From Bacteroidales bacterium (GTDB lineage: Bacteria > Bacteroidota > Bacteroidia > Bacteroidales > WCHB1-69): 52,598 bases of DNA. Shown in pieces: positions 7,597-17,355 of the stretch (position 1 is the first letter of the stretch; each line of letters begins with the position of its first letter). The stretch covers positions 1-52,598 of the forward strand of contig JAFZZK010000046.1 in NCBI GenBank assembly GCA_017615795.1. The letters run 5' to 3'. Below the pieces are notes generated by a model, which worked only from the letters and a program-made list of their open reading frames with translations, did no database searches and was not told the origin of the DNA. A program made the translations under genes and the position numbers.

Positions 7597-8730
7597 TTAT
7601 CTGTTTCTAAAATAATTGGCAATATCTATTTTCCATGTCAAACCGATATTTGCGTAGATATTGTGCTCGCTTTCCACCTCGGGGGCTTGGAGTGCGGGAG
7701 CGTAGTCGTTGATGATGGCCACGTCGGTAACGAAGCCGTGCAGTCGCACATCGGGTGCTTTCTTGGGACGCCATTCAAAGCCTATACCATAATATGTATA
7801 TTGTTGGCCGGGCAATGCGAGGCAATCCCAGGTCTCGCCCGTGGCATTGAAGTGCGCGATTTCGTCTTGGTCAAGGTTCTGCTCGTAACCGGCCTTGATG
7901 AACAGGTTTGCGAGGGGGGTGAATTTGACGTCCGCGCGGCTGATGATGGCGAAATTGCGCATCAGTTGCCGCGTGGAGGTGGCATGGTGTATCAGATCGA
8001 GGTAGATGCTGAAATGTTCGTAGTCGAGTTTGTTGCCCAAGGCGACATAATTCATGAAAGTGCCTTTCTTGCGCTCGAACATGTTGATGGAATAGAGGGC
8101 CTTGAAGTGCCCGAAGTTGCCGGACCAGAAGAGGTTGTAGCTGAACAGGGAGTTCTTGAAAGCGGAACCATAATGGATGTAGGGCGAGTTGCCGGCTTGC
8201 AGTGTGATGGTGTTCCTTTCGTCGTTGGAGTGAAACGACACGCTTGCGGCGAGTTGGAAGCAATAGAAGTTGTCCCAGTAATAGGACCAGTAGAGCACGT
8301 CGATGGGCGGGGCGTCGTACTCGAAGCCGCCGACGGCTAAAGCCTCCTTGCCCACGCGCAGCGACCAGTTCTTGTGGAACCGGTAGTTGAGGTAGAGGAA
8401 GTCCGTGTTGTCGAAGAAGGAGCTGCTGCCGGGATTGGCCACAATGCGTTGGCGGAAATAGTAGGAGAGATCTTTGGTGAGATGGCCGCCCAGGTGCAGG
8501 TTGAAATAACGCCCCACGAAGCCGTAGGAGTTCTCCCCGTACTGTATGTCGCCAAGGTCGCCGACGGTGATGGGTTGGTTGAAGGTCAGGTCGGCACGCG
8601 CCTCAAGGATAAGCTTGTCGATGAGGTTGAAGTCGCGTTTGTTACCATGGATTGTGTCTTGAGCCAGGGACGGGGCGGCAAGTGCAGCCACGATGGCACA
8701 GCAGAGGATGGTTCTTCTTAAGAGCGTCAT
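7597..8730 (-). CDS. outer-membrane porin, OprO/OprP-like beta-barrel
   Basis: A 377-residue secreted protein with a signal peptide ending near AAPSLAQ (about residue 24). The rest is rich in alternating aromatic beta strands, for example RYFNLHLGGHLTKDLSYYF and FLYLNYRFHKNWSLRVGKEA, and ends with an amphipathic strand (WKIDIANYFRNR). The pattern fits the phosphate-selective porin O/P family; specificity is not shown. It lies 3 nt upstream of the GATE-domain gene, suggesting paired outer- and inner-membrane passage of a solute. An intrinsic terminator separates it from the preceding PD40-OmpA gene. Confidence 0.75.
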   Translation of the reverse strand: MTLLRRTILCCAIVAALAAPSLAQDTIHGNKRDFNLIDKLILEARADLTFNQPITVGDLGDIQYGENSYGFVGRYFNLHLGGHLTKDLSYYFRQRIVANPGSSSFFDNTDFLYLNYRFHKNWSLRVGKEALAVGGFEYDAPPIDVLYWSYYWDNFYCFQLAASVSFHSNDERNTITLQAGNSPYIHYGSAFKNSLFSYNLFWSGNFGHFKALYSINMFERKKGTFMNYVALGNKLDYEHFSIYLDLIHHATSTRQLMRNFAIISRADVKFTPLANLFIKAGYEQNLDQDEIAHFNATGETWDCLALPGQQYTYYGIGFEWRPKKAPDVRLHGFVTDVAIINDYAPALQAPEVESEHNIYANIGLTWKIDIANYFRNR

Positions 8731-8735
8731 TGTTG

Positions 8736-8766
8736 CAAAAAAAAGAGCAACCCTTAGATTGCCCTT
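8736..8766 (-). terminator. intrinsic terminator after the PorE-like gene
   Basis: On the minus strand AAAGGGCAA (8758-8766) pairs with TTGCTCTTT (8741-8749) in a 9-bp stem with one G-U pair. It runs into a T-run from the A-run at 8736-8743. It lies just after the PorE-like gene and before the porin start. Confidence 0.65.
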
Positions 8767-8787
8767 TGAATCTATTTTGAATTATGA

Positions 8788-11307
8788 TTATTTGTACTTC
8801 AATTGATTGGCGGCCTTGTCTATGGTAAAGGCACCCCATTCGTTCTCGATGAAGTTTTCACCAATGACAATAGCGGCGGGCAGGTTCTTCTTCACGGTGA
8901 CCTTGACGTTTTCGGAGTAGTCGTCGCCGATACGCAGTTCTTCGAGATAGAGAACAGCGCCCTCGATGATGCTGCCGTCTTCTTGCTTGATGGCGCCTGA
9001 TTTCTCCTCAAAGTCGTTCAGTGTGATGAAGGACTCTTTCAGGAATCGGGTGGCATCGGCGTAGTTCATCTGGACTTCTTCAGTGCCGTTGGCGATTTGG
9101 AATCCGAGGGATTTGCTGTTGGCGAAGCAGGTGCCCTTGACCTTGTCGCCATCGATGGTGACGGGCACGGTGCGTTGTTGCACGAGGGCGATGCCACCGC
9201 CGCGACGTATGCTGTCGATGTTGTCGTTGCTCGGCACATAGTCGTCACGCAGGATGATGAATTCGGTACGACGGTTGAGCTGGTGGGCGGCCTCACGCTC
9301 GGGTTTGGTGGGCAGCGATTCGCAATAGCTCTCTGTCAGGTAAGTGCCTTTCGGGAAAAAGTATTTCTTGCCGTTATAGACGGAGTACATATCTTTCTCC
9401 AGACGACGCGGCACGCGCTCGCCGTAGCCCTTGGCCACGATACGGTCGGCTGCGATACCCTTCTCGTTCACCAGGAAGTCCACACAAGACTGTGCACGGT
9501 TCTGGGAAAGGATGTCGTTCTTCTCTTCGGTGTCACGCGAGTCGGTGTGGGAACGCAACTCGATGACAATGGTCGGGTTCTTGACCATGATGTTGTACAA
9601 ATACATCAGGGAGTCTTTGTATTGGGGCTTGAGGTCCCATTTCGCCAGGTCATACAGTATTTCAGGCAAAAGGATAGGCTCCTTTGGAATGGGTTCCAAG
9701 GCAAAATCCTGTTTGAGGTCGGTGTTCTCTTCGAGGCCGACGGTCGTGGCCTTGGCTGTGTTGCCGTTCTCCCAATAGCCTTTTTTGGCGACCTTGATGT
9801 CGTAGGTGGTGGCGCCAAGGATCTTGGTCTTGTCGAAGTGGTAGTAACCCTTGACGTCGGTGGTGGTCTTGTAGGAAGTGCCGTCGGAGCCTACGATTTC
9901 GACATCCACGCCGTCCATGTATTGGCCATTGTTCTTGTCGCGGATATAGCCGGAAAGGGTATAGACGAGGGGACGGAGAAGGAAGTAGTAGATGTCGTCG
10001 CCGCCGCGGCCACCAGGACGGTTGGAGGAGAAGAATCCTTTGGCGAGATAGGGGGATTTGGATTTCGGGTCGATGGCTTCGTTCTCGTCGAAGATGATGC
10101 CGATTTCGTCGTAGGAGGAGTTGATGGGCACCATGAGGTTCTCGGCGGGCTGGTATTGGCCGTCCTTGATGCGGGAAACGAAGATGTCGAGGCCGCCGAG
10201 GCCGGGCCATCCGTCAGAGGAGAAATAAAGCTCGTTTTCGTTCCTGAGGATGGGGAACACTTCTTGGCCTTTGGTGTTGACGTTGGTGCCGAGGTTGGTG
10301 ATGTTGCCGAACTTGCCGGACTTCTTGGTGCGGGTGGCCATGTAGATGTCATAGCCGCCGTGGCCGCCGGGCATGTTGGAGGCGAAGTAGATGGTCAATT
10401 CGTCGCCGGAAATGTAGGGGTGTACATAGTTGTAGGCGGAGTCTCCCAGGTACACCAGTTCGGGTTCGCCCCAGGACTTGCCTTTTTTCATGGACTTGTA
10501 GATATAGCAGCCTTGCACTTTTTTCTTGTCTTGGGGACATTTGGAGAAATAGTAGACGGAGCCTTTGCGGTTGGAGCAGGCCTCGCCTTCGTTAACGCCG
10601 GAGTTGAGGATGCCGCCTTCGTCGAGGGTGGTGACTGGGGACCATTCGCCGGGCCAGTCGGTGTTCTTGCTTTTGGGCTTGTTGGAGATGTAGATGTCAG
10701 AGAAGGAGACGCCGGTCCACTGGTCGGTGCCTTTGCCGGTGGAGCCTTCACGGTTGGAGGTGAAGATGATGGAGTTGCGCTTCTCGTCATTGCCCCATCT
10801 CGGAGCCCATTCGTCTTCGCGGGTGTTGAATTTCTTCAGGTTTTCAACCTCGTAGCGGGTGGGGTTCTCGTTCCACATCTTGGCGTTGTTGCAGCCCTCG
10901 ATGCGCACATCGGCGCGAGGGTCGTCAGGAACACGTTTCTTATAGTTCTGGTAATATTTGAGTGCCATGTCGTACTCGCCGCGCAGGTTGTAGATGCTGC
11001 CGAGATGGAAAAGGATCATGGGGTTGTCCTTCTGGTAGTTTTTCTTTTCCAATCTGAGATATTGCTGCTCGGCCTTTTTGAGGTCGCCCATGATACGGTA
11101 GCACTCCGCAATCTGGAATGTGGCGCGTTGAATCTCGACCCTGTTGGAGGATAGTTTCTTGATACCTTTCTTATATTGTTCCAAAGCGTTCTCGTACTGA
11201 CAATCGCGGAAAAGGTTGTCAGCATCGCGCAAGACTTGCGCATACAATGTGCAAGTGGTTAACATAAAAACAGTTGCAAGAACTGTGGCAAGTTTTTGTA
11301 TCTTCAT
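8788..11307 (-). CDS. PorE-like protein: TPR, PD40 propeller, carboxypeptidase-regulatory and OmpA domains
   Basis: An 839-residue secreted protein. Domains in order: signal peptide (1-23), TPR-like helices (about 28-130), a beta-propeller of PD40/WD40 repeats (about 165-445, with FTSNREG, YFASNMPGGHGGYDIY, YFSSDGWPGLGGLDIF, FFSSNRPGGRGGDDIY), a carboxypeptidase-regulatory-like domain (about 450-540), and an OmpA peptidoglycan-binding domain (about 545-715, with ELRSHTDSRDTEEKNDILS and GYGERVPRR). This order matches PorE (PG1058) of Porphyromonas gingivalis, which anchors the T9SS to peptidoglycan. It carries about 120 further C-terminal residues. The window also encodes T9SS cargo, so a role in T9SS is plausible but unproven; Bacteroidota often have several such paralogues. 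Confidence 0.85.
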   Translation of the reverse strand: MKIQKLATVLATVFMLTTCTLYAQVLRDADNLFRDCQYENALEQYKKGIKKLSSNRVEIQRATFQIAECYRIMGDLKKAEQQYLRLEKKNYQKDNPMILFHLGSIYNLRGEYDMALKYYQNYKKRVPDDPRADVRIEGCNNAKMWNENPTRYEVENLKKFNTREDEWAPRWGNDEKRNSIIFTSNREGSTGKGTDQWTGVSFSDIYISNKPKSKNTDWPGEWSPVTTLDEGGILNSGVNEGEACSNRKGSVYYFSKCPQDKKKVQGCYIYKSMKKGKSWGEPELVYLGDSAYNYVHPYISGDELTIYFASNMPGGHGGYDIYMATRTKKSGKFGNITNLGTNVNTKGQEVFPILRNENELYFSSDGWPGLGGLDIFVSRIKDGQYQPAENLMVPINSSYDEIGIIFDENEAIDPKSKSPYLAKGFFSSNRPGGRGGDDIYYFLLRPLVYTLSGYIRDKNNGQYMDGVDVEIVGSDGTSYKTTTDVKGYYHFDKTKILGATTYDIKVAKKGYWENGNTAKATTVGLEENTDLKQDFALEPIPKEPILLPEILYDLAKWDLKPQYKDSLMYLYNIMVKNPTIVIELRSHTDSRDTEEKNDILSQNRAQSCVDFLVNEKGIAADRIVAKGYGERVPRRLEKDMYSVYNGKKYFFPKGTYLTESYCESLPTKPEREAAHQLNRRTEFIILRDDYVPSNDNIDSIRRGGGIALVQQRTVPVTIDGDKVKGTCFANSKSLGFQIANGTEEVQMNYADATRFLKESFITLNDFEEKSGAIKQEDGSIIEGAVLYLEELRIGDDYSENVKVTVKKNLPAAIVIGENFIENEWGAFTIDKAANQLKYK

Positions 11308-11351
11308 ATTGATGATAATTTACCTTATAAAAATTGCGGGTGCTAAAATAC

Positions 11352-11390
11352 AAAAAAAAACGGGACGATGTACGTCGTCCCGTTTTTTTT
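11352..11390. terminator. terminator hairpin after secDF (bidirectional form)
   Basis: CGGGACGA (11361-11368) pairs with TCGTCCCG (11375-11382), loop TGTACG. A9 precedes and T8 follows, so it works on both strands. On the minus strand it ends the secDF transcript and isolates it from the PorE-like gene. Confidence 0.85.
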
Positions 11391-11406
11391 ATGATGAAGA
11401 AAAATC

Positions 11407-14400
11407 TTATTTCGAGATCTCGGCTTTGGCACGCTTGACATCGCCGCCTTTGAGACGGATGAGGTCGTATGCCAGCGGGTTGGCCACGAGGATGCCGGAG
11501 TAAGTACCGAACAAAATACCGATGAACATGGCGAACACGAAACCGCGAATCACTTCGCCGCCGAACAGGAAGATCACCAACAGGGTGACCAATGTGGTGA
11601 GGGCAGTGTTGATGCTACGGCCCATGGTGCTGTTGATGGCGGTGTTGAAGTTGTCGTAGTTGCTGCGTTTCGGATAGAGGGCCAAGTTCTCACGGACACG
11701 GTCCATGATGACCACGACGTTGTTGATGGAGTAACCAATCACCGTCAGGATGGCAGCGATGAAGTTCTGGTCGATTTCCATGGAGAACGGCATGATCTTG
11801 TAGAAGAGGGAGAACATACCGATGGTCAGGAAGGAGTCGTGGAACAAGGCTGCGACACCGGCCAAACCGAACTGCCAGTTGCGGAAACGGATGGCGATGT
11901 AGATGAAGATCAACACCAGGGAGGCCAGCACGGCAAGAGCGGCGTTTCTCAACAGCTCGCGGGCCACGGTGGGCTGGATCTTCTGGGAGGACTGCACGCC
12001 ACGGACATCGTTGGTGAGGTGGGTGAAGTCATACTCGGTGAGGTCTTGTTTCTCATAGAAGCCTTTCAAGCAGTTGTAGAGCTTCTTCTCGCAGAGTTGG
12101 TCGTCTTTCGGATCGTTGCTGTCGATGCGGAAGTTGGTGATGATACGGATCTGGTTGTTGCTGCCGAAAGTCTTGACTTCGGGGTTGCCGCCAAATTCTT
12201 TGGATACAGCTTCACGTACATCTTTTGTTGTGACATCCTTGTCGAAACGGACCACATAGCAACGGCCTCCGGTGAAGTCGATGCCGGGTTGCAGTTTCAG
12301 AGTGCAGAAGGAGATGATGGAAATGACGATCAGGGAGAGAGAAAGGGTGTAGAATATTTTTCTCTTGCTGAGGAAGTCGATGTGCAGGTTGGTGAAGGCG
12401 TTCATCGTCAGCTTGTTGCCCACGGAGAAATCTTTGCCCTTCTTGAGTCGGGCTTCGATGATGAGACGGGATACGAGGATGGCGGTGAAGAGGGAGGAGA
12501 GGATACCGATGATCAACGTGGTGGCAAAGCCTTGGATCGGACCGGAACCGAAGATATAAAGGACGATAGCGGTGATCAAGGTGGTCACGTTACCGTCGAT
12601 GATAGCGGAGTAGGAGTGCTTGAAACCTTCGTCGATAGCGACGCGGATGCCCTTGCCGGCGCGGACCTCTTCGCGGACGCGCTCGTAGATGATCACGTTG
12701 GCGTCGACTGCCATACCCAAGGTGAGGACGATACCGGCGATACCCGGCAGTGTCAGGACTGCGCCCATGGAGGCGAGCACGCCGATGATGAAGAAGACGT
12801 TCGTGAACAGGGCGAGGTCAGCGACCAAACCGGCACGGTTGTAATAGAAGAACATGTACAACACCACGAGAATGAAGGCGGCGAGGAAGGAGAGCAAACC
12901 GGAACGGATGGACTCCTTACCAAGGGTCGGACCGACGACTTCGGATTGGACGATGTTGACGCGGGCCTCGAGGTTACCGGAGTTCAGCACGGTGGCAAGG
13001 TCCTTGGCCTCTTCAATGGTGAAGTTGCCGGAGATCTCGGAGTTACCGTTGGGGATTTCGCTGCGCACGGTCGGCGCGGAGTATACGAACTCGTCAAGCA
13101 CGATGGCGATGGCGGTCGGGTTCTGGGTGTTTTCAGCGGCCTCGCGGGTGATTTTGCGCCACTCGTCGGCGGCCTGGCTTTCCATGGACATGTTGACAAC
13201 CACGCGGTTGTTCTGGTCAACGTCCTGGCGGGCGGTGCGCACCACGCGGGCGCCGCCGATGGTCTCGGAGCTCAAGAGCGGTCCGATGCGGTCGTTTTTC
13301 TTCTTGAGGGGATAGAGCGGGTAGGCGTTGTTGTATTCTCTTTCAGGAGAACCCCAGTAGAAGACGATGCTGTTGTCGCCCAACAGACGCTGCAGTTGCG
13401 GCAGCATGTTGTTGATGGCCGGCATGTCGGATTCCTTGAAATAGCCGATCACGTAGCTGCCGGGGATGGCGACAGCCTTGCTGAGGATGGCGCCGCCTGC
13501 GGCGTCGAGGTCTTCATCCTCCTCATCCTCGTCGATGTCTGCAGCGGCCAGCGCATTGTTGACGGCGCTGTCTGCAGCGGCCATGGCAGAGTCAAGGGCG
13601 TTGGGAGTGGCGGCTTCTTTGTTCTTCAGCATCTCGGCCAACTGTGCGTCGGCTTCCATGAAGCGTTGAATGATGGGCTTGCCGCCCACGATGTCATGGT
13701 AGACTTCCCAGAACTCCAGTTTTGCGGTGCTCTTCAACAACTCGGTGACACGCTCGGGTTCCTTGATGCCCGGCAGTTCAACCAAGATGCGTCCGCCTTG
13801 CAACATCTGCAAGTTGGGCTGAGCCACACCAAAACGGTCGATACGGGTGCGCAGGATCTTGAAGGTGCGCTCCACGATCTCGGAGGACTCTTTCTTTATC
13901 CAGTTGATGATTTGTTGGTCGGAGGCGTTCTTGATGCCGGAACGCTCGCCGAAATAGGTGCGCAGATTGGCGTTGTTCATCTTCAACGCGCTCTTCTGCT
14001 TGTTGAAATTGTTGACGAAAATGTCAATGAAGTCGCCGTTGGTGGTCTTGGCAAACTCTTTCTCGGCGTTCTCGAACGCAGTCTTGAAAAGCTGGTCTTC
14101 CTTGTTGCTGGCCAAGCTTTGCACCACATCGGGCATGGAGATTTCAAGGGTGACGTTCATACCGCCCTTCAAGTCCAGACCGAGGTTCAACTCTTTGTAC
14201 TTGCATTGTTTGTACGTGTTGCCCAAGAAGACGGTGGAGTCGTTCTTGTTGGTCAGGTACTGGCGCGTTCTGGCTTCGATGAGGGAGTCGGTCAAATGCT
14301 TCTCCAGCATGATGTCGCCATGCGCTTCCTTTTTCACGCTCTCGATGGCTGCCGGATCGTTGGCGAAACGATCAGCGTTCTTCTCCACCCGCCATGTGGC

Positions 14401-14478
14401 AAAGGTGAAAGAGAGGCAATAAAGGCAGACTAACGCCAGGAGAATGGTGAAAAATAAAATAAGTCCTTTGTTTTTCAT
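11407..14478 (-). CDS. secDF: fused protein translocase subunit SecDF
   Basis: A 1023-residue fusion of SecD (about 1-650) and SecF (about 690-1023). This is the usual form in Bacteroidota. An N-terminal membrane helix is followed by the SecD periplasmic P1 region (LNLGLDLKGGMNVTLEI near 92, then KILRTRIDRFGVAQPNLQ). The RND-type membrane core contains TLPGIAGIVLTLGMAVDAN. The SecF half begins after the linker with LQPGIDFTGGRCYVVRF. SecDF uses proton motive force to pull secreted proteins from SecYEG. Residues 300-330 hold an unusual acidic/Ala-rich insert (DIDEDEEDEDLDAAGG). It has its own promoter box at 14542-14549 and a strong terminator. Confidence 0.95.
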   Translation of the reverse strand: MKNKGLILFFTILLALVCLYCLSFTFATWRVEKNADRFANDPAAIESVKKEAHGDIMLEKHLTDSLIEARTRQYLTNKNDSTVFLGNTYKQCKYKELNLGLDLKGGMNVTLEISMPDVVQSLASNKEDQLFKTAFENAEKEFAKTTNGDFIDIFVNNFNKQKSALKMNNANLRTYFGERSGIKNASDQQIINWIKKESSEIVERTFKILRTRIDRFGVAQPNLQMLQGGRILVELPGIKEPERVTELLKSTAKLEFWEVYHDIVGGKPIIQRFMEADAQLAEMLKNKEAATPNALDSAMAAADSAVNNALAAADIDEDEEDEDLDAAGGAILSKAVAIPGSYVIGYFKESDMPAINNMLPQLQRLLGDNSIVFYWGSPEREYNNAYPLYPLKKKNDRIGPLLSSETIGGARVVRTARQDVDQNNRVVVNMSMESQAADEWRKITREAAENTQNPTAIAIVLDEFVYSAPTVRSEIPNGNSEISGNFTIEEAKDLATVLNSGNLEARVNIVQSEVVGPTLGKESIRSGLLSFLAAFILVVLYMFFYYNRAGLVADLALFTNVFFIIGVLASMGAVLTLPGIAGIVLTLGMAVDANVIIYERVREEVRAGKGIRVAIDEGFKHSYSAIIDGNVTTLITAIVLYIFGSGPIQGFATTLIIGILSSLFTAILVSRLIIEARLKKGKDFSVGNKLTMNAFTNLHIDFLSKRKIFYTLSLSLIVISIISFCTLKLQPGIDFTGGRCYVVRFDKDVTTKDVREAVSKEFGGNPEVKTFGSNNQIRIITNFRIDSNDPKDDQLCEKKLYNCLKGFYEKQDLTEYDFTHLTNDVRGVQSSQKIQPTVARELLRNAALAVLASLVLIFIYIAIRFRNWQFGLAGVAALFHDSFLTIGMFSLFYKIMPFSMEIDQNFIAAILTVIGYSINNVVVIMDRVRENLALYPKRSNYDNFNTAINSTMGRSINTALTTLVTLLVIFLFGGEVIRGFVFAMFIGILFGTYSGILVANPLAYDLIRLKGGDVKRAKAEISK

Positions 14479-14541
14479 CTTTTTTATTTACTTGATTATT
14501 AATTGTTTATATTATTTTCGGCCTATAATTTTTCAAGGGTG

Positions 14542-14549
14542 CAAATATA
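14542..14549 (-). promoter_or_regulatory. -7 box (TATATTTG, minus strand) for secDF
   Basis: The minus strand reads TATATTTG 64 nt upstream of the secDF start codon. It fits the TAnnTTTG consensus. Confidence 0.6.
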
Positions 14550-14648
14550 CACTTTTTATGATAAGGTTGAGTCGCTTGTGTAGAATATTTTTGCGAGGCC
14601 TTTCCTGAAGGTCGCAAATGTGTTGTTGGCAATGTGTTATTGATTGTT

Positions 14649-17276
14649 TTACAGGTTGTTCCGATAGTCGTTCGGCCTGCTGTACTTCAACACGTCTTTC
14701 AGCACGGCAGCCTTGACGTTGATAGTGAAACCCCATCCCTTGCGGTAGCCGAAGGGGATCCAGTTGAAACTCATCTCCCAACAGTGCATGTCGCGGTAGA
14801 TGTCAATGGAGGTGTATGACATGGATTTCTGGATGAAGTCGTACCCTGTGGTGAAGCCGATTTTCCATTTCTTGGTGACATGAATTTCGCCCATCACGTT
14901 GATGGTGTGGACCATGTTGTTGACATATCGGTTGGTGTCGCGCAGCATATAGTAATATATGTTGTCGTTGATGCCGTATGAGAAGGTGTAGTTGAAAGTG
15001 ATGTACCAGGGCAGACGATCCTTGTTTTTCTCCTGCTCTTTTTTGTCGGGGTTCTTCTTTTTGAAGGTGTTCTGGTCGAGTCGCAGGTTGACGGCGACGC
15101 TGAGGTTGGTGGAGGAGAAACGGAGCAGACGCCGGTTCTCCTTCCATTCGAACTGGTTGATGTTGCGGCCGTTGGTCCCGATTATGTAGGGGTCGAAGGC
15201 GAAGCTGTATGTGAGGTAGAGCTGGCGGAATATGGTGCTTCGCCCGTTGAGGGTGAGCTTGGAGAGGCGCAGGGAGTCGGCGGCGAAGTTGTAACTCATC
15301 GAGACGTTGAGGTTATCGATGAGTGGGATTTTCTTGAACCCGTTGATGGTGTCGCGGCGCGATCGCACCTTGATTTCCAGGTTGTTGCCGAAAGAGATTT
15401 GTGCGAGGGCTTGCGTTTGGGCGTTTGTCGTGCCGAAGATGGCGTTGTCGAAATAGGAGTATTCCACCATCTCCCCGGTGATGGGGTTGAAATATTTCCC
15501 TTGTGTGTTGCCGGCGAGGTTGGGGCGGTAGGTGAAGTTTAAAACGGGGGTGACAACGTGGCGGATCGCCTGCAGGCCTCCCTTCTTAAAGGAATACATG
15601 AGGTATACCTTTGTGGTGAGCGAAGTGGACACGCTCACGTCGTGCAGGGCGTAGAAACCGCGCCGGAAGTTGCGGTTGACCATGGCGGTGGGCACGTCGG
15701 CCAGCGTGTCGATGGTCATCTCCCGGGTGTACGACTGGAGATACCATTTTTCGATAAGCGTGGCCGTGGTGTTCCAGTTGATGAGTTTGGCAATCTTGAT
15801 GGGTATGGTCAGGGGTATGGTGTGCTGCATGCCCACGTTGTACTGTTCCCACGTCTGCGGCTTGAAGAAAAGGGAATCGTATGTGTCAATTTGGCCTGTC
15901 AGTTGCGACGACCATTTCATCGAAATGTTGTCATACCACTTCAAGGCACCGGCCTTGTTCTTCTTGCGGAAGGGGTAGAATTGGATGACGGACATGCTGA
16001 TGTCGGGCAACTTGAAGTTGATGGTGTGCTGCCCTGTGTTTTGGGAGTAGGAGAGGGTGGCGTCGAGATAGAAGATGTCTGCGGCGGAGGTGGAGACGTT
16101 GACCGAAGACGTGAACTGGTTGGAGAGGTAGTCGTTGGCCGAGGTGAGATTGTATTTGGAATAGTTTGAGCTGACGATGTTGATGTGGGCGTTGAATCGT
16201 GTCCTGGGATGAGACTTGATATCCTGCTTGTGGTCCCAATAGATTTTGAAATCGTTGGAGACGCGGTAGGTGGAGTCGAGCTTGTCGCCTACGCGGGTCT
16301 GGTAGAATCCGAGTTCGGCATTGCCCGCGCATTTGTAGCGGAACACGTAGTTGGACTTGGCCTTGACGGCCCAGCTGCCGCGGGTGTAGATGTCACCCCC
16401 GAGCAACAGGTCGATGTTGTCGCTGATGGCGAAATAAAAGCCGAAATCCTTGATGTAAAAACCTAAACTGTTGGATTCTCCGAAGGTGGGCATCACCAGT
16501 CCTGACTTGCGCCCTTTTTCCAAAGGGAAGAATCCGAACGGGATGGCTAAGGGTGTGGGAATGCCCGTGAAGCTCAGGTAAGCCGGCCCGATGACGATTT
16601 TGTCATGCTGGATGAGCTTGGCCTTGGTAAAGGAGATTTCGTAGTGGGGGTCTTCTAGTTCGCAGGTGGTGTATTTGCCCTTTTTCATGAAGGCCACGTC
16701 GTCGCCCATCTTCTTGACTTGTTCGCCGTGGACATAGCCTTCGTCCTGGGTGGTGATGACATGCGTGATCTTGCCTTTGTGGGTGGAGAAGTTGTATTTG
16801 ATCTCGCGCGCCCGATATTGGTCGGAACCTTGGACGAACACCGGATTTCCGCGGATATTGCCGTTGGAGTCCGCTACCCCCGAAGCGTATAATTGGTTGT
16901 TCTTGAAGTCAATCTCGATGTAGTCGGCATACAATTCCATGTCCTCGTACTTCACCATGGCATCTCCGAAAAGATAAGTGTAACGTTGTTCCAAGTCATT
17001 AACCGTGGAGTCCTTGGCACTGTAGGTGACAATAGATTGTATGGCGTTGGGGGAGATGACCTTGACGGAACGGCGGATCTTGGGCGTGGTGTCGGATTGT
17101 ACAATATATACGCGGTCCGTGTCGTTTCTGTAATACGCCGCTGAGTCCACGGATGGTCGACGAGATCTCGTCTTTCGGTTTTGTGCATGCGACGATAGAC
17201 ACAAGCAACTGACTATAAATAAGATAATCAGCTTCAAAAAATATGAAGAACGGGATGTGTATATCTTTTCCGACAA
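14649..17276 (-). CDS. lptD: LptD-type LPS-assembly outer-membrane protein
   Basis: About 875 residues. A signal peptide (core FLKLIILFIVSCLCLSSHAQ) precedes an OstA-like domain (about 60-260, with YLFGDAMVKYEDMELYADYI and DEGYVHGEQV). A large C-terminal beta-barrel then follows (with ATLSYSQNTGQHTINF, YNFAADSLRLSKLTL). Bacteroidota LptD-like proteins insert LPS into the outer leaflet. The only in-frame ATG (17426) lies upstream of the predicted minus-strand promoter at 17330-17337 and inside the divergent amidase gene. A TTG start is therefore inferred: 17276 gives a basic n-region, 17237 is a shorter choice. The family call is good; the start is uncertain. Confidence 0.82.
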   Translation of the reverse strand: MSEKIYTSRSSYFLKLIILFIVSCLCLSSHAQNRKTRSRRPSVDSAAYYRNDTDRVYIVQSDTTPKIRRSVKVISPNAIQSIVTYSAKDSTVNDLEQRYTYLFGDAMVKYEDMELYADYIEIDFKNNQLYASGVADSNGNIRGNPVFVQGSDQYRAREIKYNFSTHKGKITHVITTQDEGYVHGEQVKKMGDDVAFMKKGKYTTCELEDPHYEISFTKAKLIQHDKIVIGPAYLSFTGIPTPLAIPFGFFPLEKGRKSGLVMPTFGESNSLGFYIKDFGFYFAISDNIDLLLGGDIYTRGSWAVKAKSNYVFRYKCAGNAELGFYQTRVGDKLDSTYRVSNDFKIYWDHKQDIKSHPRTRFNAHINIVSSNYSKYNLTSANDYLSNQFTSSVNVSTSAADIFYLDATLSYSQNTGQHTINFKLPDISMSVIQFYPFRKKNKAGALKWYDNISMKWSSQLTGQIDTYDSLFFKPQTWEQYNVGMQHTIPLTIPIKIAKLINWNTTATLIEKWYLQSYTREMTIDTLADVPTAMVNRNFRRGFYALHDVSVSTSLTTKVYLMYSFKKGGLQAIRHVVTPVLNFTYRPNLAGNTQGKYFNPITGEMVEYSYFDNAIFGTTNAQTQALAQISFGNNLEIKVRSRRDTINGFKKIPLIDNLNVSMSYNFAADSLRLSKLTLNGRSTIFRQLYLTYSFAFDPYIIGTNGRNINQFEWKENRRLLRFSSTNLSVAVNLRLDQNTFKKKNPDKKEQEKNKDRLPWYITFNYTFSYGINDNIYYYMLRDTNRYVNNMVHTINVMGEIHVTKKWKIGFTTGYDFIQKSMSYTSIDIYRDMHCWEMSFNWIPFGYRKGWGFTINVKAAVLKDVLKYSRPNDYRNNL

Positions 17277-17302
17277 GGTTTTAAGAATGGCTAATAATAC
17301 GC

Positions 17303-17337
17303 TATTTTTGCATAGTTTAAATAAAACGGCAAAAATA
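17303..17337. promoter_or_regulatory. divergent promoter pair, lptD-type gene / amidase
   Basis: On the plus strand TATTTTTG at 17303-17310 serves the amidase start at 17356. On the minus strand TATTTTTG at 17330-17337 serves the LptD-type gene. The two boxes face apart with 19 nt between them, so both genes start from one compact region. Confidence 0.65.
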
Positions 17338-17355
17338 CCAAAAAGTTTTGAAGAG

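Noticed and set aside
9097-11154. Long plus-strand open frame (about 685 codons) opposite the PorE-like gene
   Set aside because: It is the antisense shadow of a strongly supported gene. The translation is Val/Gly/Asp/His-rich with no domain, signal or promoter.
11839-14433. Very long plus-strand open frame (about 864 codons) opposite secDF
   Set aside because: Antisense shadow caused by codon bias of secDF. The composition is Gly/Asp/His/Gln-rich and has no family features.
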